A stretch of 64,000 nt of DNA from Shewanella sp. UCD-KL21 (GTDB lineage: Bacteria > Pseudomonadota > Gammaproteobacteria > Enterobacterales > Shewanellaceae): the NCBI RefSeq assembly GCF_001957135.1, contig NZ_MPHK01000006.1, forward strand, positions 1 to 64,000, written 5' to 3'. Shown piece by piece: positions 59,336 to 64,000 of the stretch. Position numbers and translations under genes: made by a program. Positions within the stretch are counted from its first letter, which is position 1, and each line of letters opens with the position of its first letter. The notes beneath the pieces were generated by a model. That model was not told the DNA's origin. It ran no database searches and saw only the letters and a program-made list of their open reading frames with translations.

Positions 59336-60076
59336 TTAGAATGTCAGTTCAACACCGGCAAAGGCACCTTTAAATGACATATTCTGAGTTGTGCGTGAAA
59401 AGTCATCGACATCAAATTTGAACTCGCGGTAACCCACTCGGATTGCCGTGTCTAAAGCAACACCATCAAATTTCCAACCGAGTCCTGCGTTATAGTCATA
59501 AACATTTGACTCGTCAATGCCTAGCATGACATCAGCAAATGCATATAAACCCAGCCCTGGCACACCGACTTCAGCACTGCCGTAAAGCATAACAATACCG
59601 CTATCAACATCGACTTCTTCAGGGTGACCAGCATCTTGGACACGTAAAGAACCATGCATTTGCTTATAAGCCGCACCTAAATCTAATGCCACTAAGTCAT
59701 TATCTAAAATTTCGTAATAAAGTACGAAATCAGTATTGCTTAAGTCATTATATGCCGTGGTCGCGCCATTAAAATCATGATCATTAAAGAGAAAGTCCGA
59801 GTTAGCTTGCTTGCCTTTACCTTCTAAACGATTTTCACGAATTTTAACGTTAGGCACTAACGGAATTGGATGCTCAAAGGCAATCCATACACTGCCCTGT
59901 GCGTCAGAGTCATAGTTGTAAGTTTGGCCGACGCCGTCGTCACTGTTAAATGAACCACTGGTATCAGCTTGCCAATAATCGCCACCGACTTTGAAACCAA
60001 GCACGGTTGCAGCTTGCGCTGAAGAAATGCTTAATAACCCCAATAAACTGGTGGCAAGAAGTGTCTTTTTCATCAT
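59336..60076 (-). CDS. TIGR04219 family outer-membrane beta-barrel protein
   Basis: A 246-residue exported protein with a signal peptide ending AQA (residue 23), then alternating hydrophobic strands and the C-terminal phenylalanine expected of an outer-membrane barrel (AGVELTF). Family stretches include FKVGGDYWQA and NAGLGWKFDGVALDTAIRVGYREF. It overlaps the DUF2333 stop by one base (TAATG), so the two genes are coupled. The function is unknown; porin-like or structural roles are possible. Confidence 0.8.
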   Translation of the reverse strand: MMKKTLLATSLLGLLSISSAQAATVLGFKVGGDYWQADTSGSFNSDDGVGQTYNYDSDAQGSVWIAFEHPIPLVPNVKIRENRLEGKGKQANSDFLFNDHDFNGATTAYNDLSNTDFVLYYEILDNDLVALDLGAAYKQMHGSLRVQDAGHPEEVDVDSGIVMLYGSAEVGVPGLGLYAFADVMLGIDESNVYDYNAGLGWKFDGVALDTAIRVGYREFKFDVDDFSRTTQNMSFKGAFAGVELTF

Positions 60077-61050
60077 TATCCCTGAGAGAGTAAGTTAGTT
60101 AAATCAATTACCGCAGCGTTCGCGCGGGAAATATAGTTAGCCATGACCAATGAATGATTGGCGACTAAACCAAAACCATTTCCGTTTAGCACCATAGGGC
60201 TCCAAACAGTCTGCTGAGTGGCTTCAAGTTCACGAATAATTTGTCGTAAACTCACCTCAGCATTTTTCTTTTCTAATACATCAGCAAAATCAACTTCAAT
60301 TGCCTTCATGAAATTAAGTAAAGCCCAAGCACTACCTCGGCTTTCATAAAGCACATCATCAATTTTCCACCAGCTAGTTTTAATCTCTGAACTGGCAAAT
60401 GATGGCGTTGATTGTCTTGCGGTAGAATCACCCGCTAAATCAGTATTTAAACGCTCTTGTCCAACACTGGCTGAAAGCCGTTGTGACATGCTACCTAAGC
60501 GCTTTTGAACTTCTTTAAGCCATTCATTAAGGTTATCTGCACGGGCATAAAACTGGGCATTACTGTTTTCAGTATCACTGATTTTAGCGCGGTAAAGTTT
60601 CAATAGTTTAATCGCTTCACGGTACTCACCTTCAGCGCTTGGCACCAGCCAACTGGTATGCTCAATATTCAGTTTTGATTGCGCTGCCAATAAGTCAGTA
60701 TCAGCTGTTGATTGAGATTGCGATCGGCTAAATTCTTTACGCATAATCAAGGCTAAATCACGAGACTGCTCTAATGCACCAAATTCAAATGCAGGCATGT
60801 TATCCATCATCACTGATGGCGGCATAATATCATTGGAAAGCCAGCCACCTGGTTTGTCTAATAAGCTTTCGAGAGTATCAATCAGTGAAGAGGTCGTCGC
60901 GTAGCCAATAACTTGCTCGCCACGATCATTTTGTAGCGTTTCAGGCTCTAGGATATCTGGTTCAATGCTCCACCAAACCGTAATGGCATAGCCTATTAAT
61001 AGGATAATCCCTATGACACTAAAAATTTTATTCCTTGTGATTTGCATCAA
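60076..61050 (-). CDS. DUF2333 family membrane protein
   Basis: A 324-residue protein with one N-terminal membrane helix (about residues 10-29) and a periplasmic helical part, matching the DUF2333 family (VWWSIEPDI start and ALLNFMKAIEVDFADVLE). It lies nine bases after the copper-chaperone gene and ends on the start of the outer-membrane protein gene. A link to the cell envelope seems likely, but no activity is known. Confidence 0.75.
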   Translation of the reverse strand: MMQITRNKIFSVIGIILLIGYAITVWWSIEPDILEPETLQNDRGEQVIGYATTSSLIDTLESLLDKPGGWLSNDIMPPSVMMDNMPAFEFGALEQSRDLALIMRKEFSRSQSQSTADTDLLAAQSKLNIEHTSWLVPSAEGEYREAIKLLKLYRAKISDTENSNAQFYARADNLNEWLKEVQKRLGSMSQRLSASVGQERLNTDLAGDSTARQSTPSFASSEIKTSWWKIDDVLYESRGSAWALLNFMKAIEVDFADVLEKKNAEVSLRQIIRELEATQQTVWSPMVLNGNGFGLVANHSLVMANYISRANAAVIDLTNLLSQG

Positions 61051-61059
61051 TACTACTCC

Positions 61060-61545
61060 TTAATGATGATGGTGATGATGGCTTTCTTGTTGGTCAGTAC
61101 TCGCCTTTTTATCAACCATTAATTCAATATTTAACTGCTGCCCATCTGCAAAAGTTAATGTTAATGGCACTTTATCACCGACAGTTAATGGCTTAACCAA
61201 CGATAACAGCATAATGTGATCACCTGATGGTTGCAGCGTTAAGCTGCCATGTGATTCTATATCAAAGCCTTCAACTTGACGCATTTTCACAATGCCATTT
61301 TCTTCAATTAGGGTATGTAATTGGGCTTCTTTTGCCACTGGCGTAGTCACAGAGACTAATGTAGCAGTGTTATCTGAATGGTTCATTAAAGTGAGGTAAG
61401 CGGCTGTGTTAGGCACACTGGCTGGCATGGCTCTAACATGACCTTCTGAAAGCATAATGCCCGCAGTGGCCGTAACAGAAAATGTGGTTAAAACTAAAAA
61501 ACTAAACAGCTGTTTGAATATCGATTTCAATGTCTTAAACTCCAT
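61060..61545 (-). CDS. PCu(A)C copper chaperone with a natural His6 tail
   Basis: A 161-residue periplasmic protein with a signal peptide (ending TATAG near residue 30) that carries the family's copper motif H(M)-X10-M-X21-H-X-M: the histidine in QLH, the methionine in VKMRQ and the closing HIM fit exactly. The C-terminus ends in a run of six histidines after SH, which is not part of the usual domain and probably binds extra metal. The ATG at 61545 is preferred to the GTG two codons upstream because TAGGG lies five bases before it. Such chaperones deliver Cu(I) to cytochrome oxidase. Confidence 0.9.
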   Translation of the reverse strand: MEFKTLKSIFKQLFSFLVLTTFSVTATAGIMLSEGHVRAMPASVPNTAAYLTLMNHSDNTATLVSVTTPVAKEAQLHTLIEENGIVKMRQVEGFDIESHGSLTLQPSGDHIMLLSLVKPLTVGDKVPLTLTFADGQQLNIELMVDKKASTDQQESHHHHHH

Positions 61546-61580
61546 GTACACCCTAGACGCGCCCCGAAGGAAAACAACCT

Positions 61581-62318
61581 ATGAGTCAGATTCAGATAAA
61601 AGATGATCAAGGCGTACGCATTATCAGTTTTAATCGTCCCGAAAAACGAAATGCCTTTAATCTTAAAATGTACCAACAACTTACAGAATACCTGATCCAA
61701 GGTGAGCTCGACAATGCTATTCGTGCCTTTATATTAAGAGGCGAAGGTAATTGCTTTACCTCGGGTAATGATATTAGCGATTTCCTCGGTAGCGGTGAAT
61801 TAAACGAAACCCACCCAACTGTGCAATTTTTGCATTGTATCCTTGAGATAAAAAAACCACTGCTAGCCGCAGTATCGGGCGCTGCTGTGGGTATTGGTAC
61901 CACTTTATTACTTCACTGTGATTTAGTGTATGCGGACAATACAGCTAAATTTCAGTTACCTTTTGTCAATCTCGCATTAGTTCCTGAAGCGGCATCGAGC
62001 TTGTTACTTCCCCTTATTGTTGGGCAACAAAAAGCGGCTGAACTTATTTTATTGGGTGAAAGCTTCACTGCCAGCATCGCAAAAGAATTAAATATTATCA
62101 ACCAAGTGGTTGAGCAATCACAATTAGATGATTTTGTATTATCACAAGCAAAGAAATTAGCTGCTCAGCCACCGTTGGCGCTGCAGGCATCTAAACAGTT
62201 ATTAAGGCATAACCAAGCTGAAGTGAAACAGCAAATGCTTAAAGAGTTAGTGTTGTTTAGTGAAAGACTAAAAAGTGATGAGGCCAAAGCTCGGTTTCAA
62301 GCTTTTTTAACGAAGTAG
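61581..62318 (+). CDS. Enoyl-CoA hydratase/isomerase family protein
   Basis: A 245-residue crotonase-fold enzyme. The oxyanion hole motifs are GNCFTSGNDIS and SGAAVGIGTTLLLHCDLVYA, and the catalytic glutamate fits ALVPEAASS (about residue 136). It lacks the second glutamate position typical of true hydratases, so it may be an isomerase or act on a special CoA ester. It stands alone and divergent from the copper-chaperone gene with 35 bases between starts. Confidence 0.85.
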   Translation: MSQIQIKDDQGVRIISFNRPEKRNAFNLKMYQQLTEYLIQGELDNAIRAFILRGEGNCFTSGNDISDFLGSGELNETHPTVQFLHCILEIKKPLLAAVSGAAVGIGTTLLLHCDLVYADNTAKFQLPFVNLALVPEAASSLLLPLIVGQQKAAELILLGESFTASIAKELNIINQVVEQSQLDDFVLSQAKKLAAQPPLALQASKQLLRHNQAEVKQQMLKELVLFSERLKSDEAKARFQAFLTK

Positions 62319-62440
62319 TCTCTGGTTTAAGCATTGATATCATTTGCGCTGGGATAAACCAGCAAAATAGTCATTTAACACTGAAGTATGAATGATAATG
62401 CTGAACTAATCTTGAACTACAGCAGCGTTCATACTTCAGT

Positions 62441-62647
62441 TTAATATCTGGATTTTTTCTGGGTCATGATAATGGCAGTAACAAAGTAACCAATGAGTCC
62501 GATGCTAGGGCTCATTAAAATTGCCACTAGGGTTAACACTCGCGTCCATAATACTGACCAGCCAAATTGTTTTGCTAATCCGTGTGATGCGCCACATATC
62601 AAGCTGTCATCGGTTGTTAACCATTTTTCTATGTCTGTTAAGTTCAT
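62441..62647 (-). CDS. PspC-domain membrane protein
   Basis: A 68-residue protein consisting of one PspC domain: the ICGASHGLAKQFGW-type start (cytosolic helix) followed by two hydrophobic segments (TRVLTLVAILMSPSIGLIGYFVTAIIM). PspC proteins sense envelope stress with PspA and PspB. Here it overlaps a small membrane-protein gene by ATGA, and no pspA or pspF gene is visible. It is the last gene of a three-gene minus-strand unit. Confidence 0.82.
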   Translation of the reverse strand: MNLTDIEKWLTTDDSLICGASHGLAKQFGWSVLWTRVLTLVAILMSPSIGLIGYFVTAIIMTQKKSRY

Positions 62648-62823
62648 TGTTGTTCTCCTGCGATCTCCATTGAAGCCAGTTCAGCAGACATTGCCTTGAC
62701 ACTATTAAATTGGTACCACTGCAACCCACATATCATTATCGAGCATGCGATAAAGCTAAAAACAGGAAGCAGTAGTAAAGACGTTAACGGATCTGCTAAA
62801 TGAAATATCATCATTAAATCCAT
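62644..62823 (-). CDS. 59-residue membrane protein, PspB-like in position
   Basis: A short gene: ATG at 62823 behind GAGGACTGATTT, 59 sense codons, and a TGA that overlaps the pspC-domain ATG in ATGA. The product has a hydrophobic helix at about residues 13-36 after a short N-terminus (MDLMMIFHLADPLTSLLLLP) and a polar tail ending EIAGEQQ. It begins three bases after the stop of the upstream gene, and its ribosome site lies within that gene's end, as expected for a coupled operon. Placement next to a PspC domain resembles pspB-pspC, though sequence resemblance to PspB is weak. Confidence 0.7.
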   Translation of the reverse strand: MDLMMIFHLADPLTSLLLLPVFSFIACSIMICGLQWYQFNSVKAMSAELASMEIAGEQQ

Positions 62824-62826
62824 AAA

Positions 62827-63162
62827 TCAGTCCTCATTGCTTGCTAAAGCAGTGTCTGATTGTGTTGCTATTACATCGTCAGTCATTTCAAGCGAGCTGT
62901 TTAACTCAAAAACTTGTTCAGCTATTTGGCTATGTAAACTCAAGCTAATTTCTTGTCTGGCTGTTTGTAGCATTTCAGTGGTTGCATCAGTCAAACGAGC
63001 TTCTAATACCTCTACCATGTCAGTACTATTTAGTTCATTTGCTTGAGCACCAATACTTGCAGTAGCGATAACAGCAATTAATGCCAGTTTCTTAAACATG
63101 TGATTGGTTGTTGTAGATGATGAACTAACCACTGAATTTTCATTTGATGTTGAGTTAAACAT
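62827..63162 (-). CDS. Exported Ser/Thr-rich protein upstream of the PspC-domain gene
   Basis: A 111-residue protein whose ATG at 63162 has AAAAGGAAAA in front. The first 21 residues are polar and Ser/Thr-rich; a signal-peptide-like segment (MFKKLALIAVIATASIGAQA) begins after it, so the leader is unusually long, and an internal start at 63099 is an alternative without a ribosome site. The mature part is acidic and helical (SLSLHSQIAEQVFELNSSLEM). No family is recognised. It leads the three-gene unit; a role in envelope stress is inferred only from the neighbour. Confidence 0.6.
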   Translation of the reverse strand: MFNSTSNENSVVSSSSTTTNHMFKKLALIAVIATASIGAQANELNSTDMVEVLEARLTDATTEMLQTARQEISLSLHSQIAEQVFELNSSLEMTDDVIATQSDTALASNED

Positions 63163-63383
63163 GATGTTTTCCTTTTCTAATGTTGGGTACACCATGGTTA
63201 TTACAAGCTACGTGCCAAGTTTGAAAAAACAACATAAACAACTGATTAATAGTAGTTATATTAACTTTAAACAAAAACAGGCTCACAAAAGGCACGGAGC
63301 AACAATTAAACAATTAGTCATTTTCACCATCCTGATAGTGAATTTAGCTAATACTTAATTAGCTAAGCTACAGGCATAAAAAA

Positions 63384-63402
63384 AGCGCCTCAATGAGGCG
63401 CT
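63384..63402 (-). terminator. Intrinsic terminator of dusA
   Basis: AGCGCCTC (63384-63391) pairs with GAGGCGCT (63395-63402) around AAT. On the minus strand a T run (plus-strand A run at 63378-63384) follows. It lies 19 bases after the dusA stop. Confidence 0.85.
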
Positions 63403-63420
63403 ATTTTAACGAATAAAGAC

Positions 63421-64000
63421 TTAATCATTACTCATGTTATTAGGGTAGAAAGTCACATCCGCAGGCGGCCTGCTTTGATGCATTTTTTCAACCGCATCCC
63501 AAATAACCTCAACACCCGCCCCCGGCTTATGGGCGTTTTCACTTAGGTATCTTCGCCAGCCCCTTGAGCCAGGTAACCCTTGAAATAAGCCAATCATGTG
63601 ACGAGTAATGTGATTTAAACGCCCGCCTGACTGTAAATGCTGCTCAATGTAAGGCACCATTTGTTCAATCACTTGCTCACGAGTTAACACCGCTTTGTCG
63701 TCACCGTAAATACGTTGATCCACTTCAGCTAATATATAAGGATTTTGATACGCCTCACGGCCAATCATGACCCCATCTAGTTGCTGTAAATGCACCAATG
63801 AATCTTCAATGGTTTTAACGCCGCCATTAATACTGATATTTAAATCAGCATAATCACGCTTTAATTGATACACCCGCTCATAGTTAAGCTCTGGAATTTC
63901 ACGATTTTCTTTCGGACTTAACCCTTGTAACCACGCTTTTCTGGCATGGACAATAAAGGTATCGCAACCTGTAGCTTTAACCGTATCAACAAAATCGGTG
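63421..64000 (-). CDS. dusA: tRNA-dihydrouridine(20/20a) synthase DusA, C-terminal part
   Basis: The frame is open to the right edge, so about 193 residues of the C-terminal part are visible. Conserved blocks are HARKAWLQGLSPKENREIP (tRNA and catalytic loop), SINGGVKTIED (FMN phosphate site), DGVMIGREAYQNPYIL and the helical RNA-binding tail ITRHMIGLFQGLPGSRGWRRYLS. DusA reduces uridines 20 and 20a of the tRNA D loop with FMN and NADPH. The visible part is intact. The identification is by high similarity of these blocks to E. coli DusA. Confidence 0.95.
   Translation of the reverse strand, partial: TDFVDTVKATGCDTFIVHARKAWLQGLSPKENREIPELNYERVYQLKRDYADLNISINGGVKTIEDSLVHLQQLDGVMIGREAYQNPYILAEVDQRIYGDDKAVLTREQVIEQMVPYIEQHLQSGGRLNHITRHMIGLFQGLPGSRGWRRYLSENAHKPGAGVEVIWDAVEKMHQSRPPADVTFYPNNMSND

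Overview
The window looks like a piece of the main chromosome of a marine gammaproteobacterium of the Shewanella type. The evidence is the gene content (a Crp almost identical to that of E. coli, an ast arginine catabolism cluster, the petABC cytochrome bc1 operon upstream of sspAB, the tsaE-amiB-mutL-miaA-hfq-hflXKC block, parC/parE and tolC) together with moderately AT-rich DNA and Shewanella-like gene order. Almost all of it is housekeeping DNA. The only mobile DNA seen is the 3' part of an IS91-type transposase at the left edge. No CRISPR array, prophage, rRNA or replication origin was found.

Layout. 1-1000: the IS91-type transposase tail, a GC-rich hairpin followed by GTTC that could be the element's ori end, and a small inverted-repeat segment. 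1183-11811: the yheV, yheS, yheT, yheU, prkB ... crp neighbourhood known from E. coli, interrupted here by a GMC oxidoreductase with a Tat-exported partner and by two envelope proteins. 11898-14252: a secreted PepSY-like protein and a PhoP/PhoQ-like two-component system. 14371-19055: astA, astD and argD with a DUF1338 oxygenase-like gene, on the minus strand. 19394-25442: an HDOD protein, an S9 peptidase lipoprotein, pabA and a degenerate metallophosphoesterase. 25600-29320: sspB, sspA and the cytochrome bc1 operon. 29736-38233: hflC, hflK, hflX, hfq, miaA, mutL, amiB and tsaE, one long minus-strand block.

38402-47725: a small helical protein, four intact tRNA-Gly(GCC) genes with two decayed tRNA relics, orn, then rsgA, psd, an EamA transporter, a very large MscS-family channel and a phosphodiesterase on the plus strand. 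47761-49201: a 2-hydroxyacid dehydrogenase and the Fur-box-preceded bfd. 49332-57474: parC, a sugar-dehydrogenase-like protein, parE, yqiA, cpdA, a DUF1249 gene and nudF, divergent from tolC (57927). 59336-64000: an outer-membrane protein with DUF2333, a PCu(A)C copper chaperone with a natural six-histidine tail, an enoyl-CoA hydratase homologue, a three-gene operon resembling a psp module (with a 59-residue membrane protein), and the C-terminal part of dusA running off the edge.

Most operons end in clear intrinsic terminators, listed individually. The most unusual items are the birth-and-decay tRNA-Gly array, the hidden small gene in the PspC-domain operon, the phosphoesterase that has lost its metal ligands, the 13-bp tandem repeat ahead of the sugar-dehydrogenase gene, and the IS91-type end structure. 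None of these is proven to be a new system.
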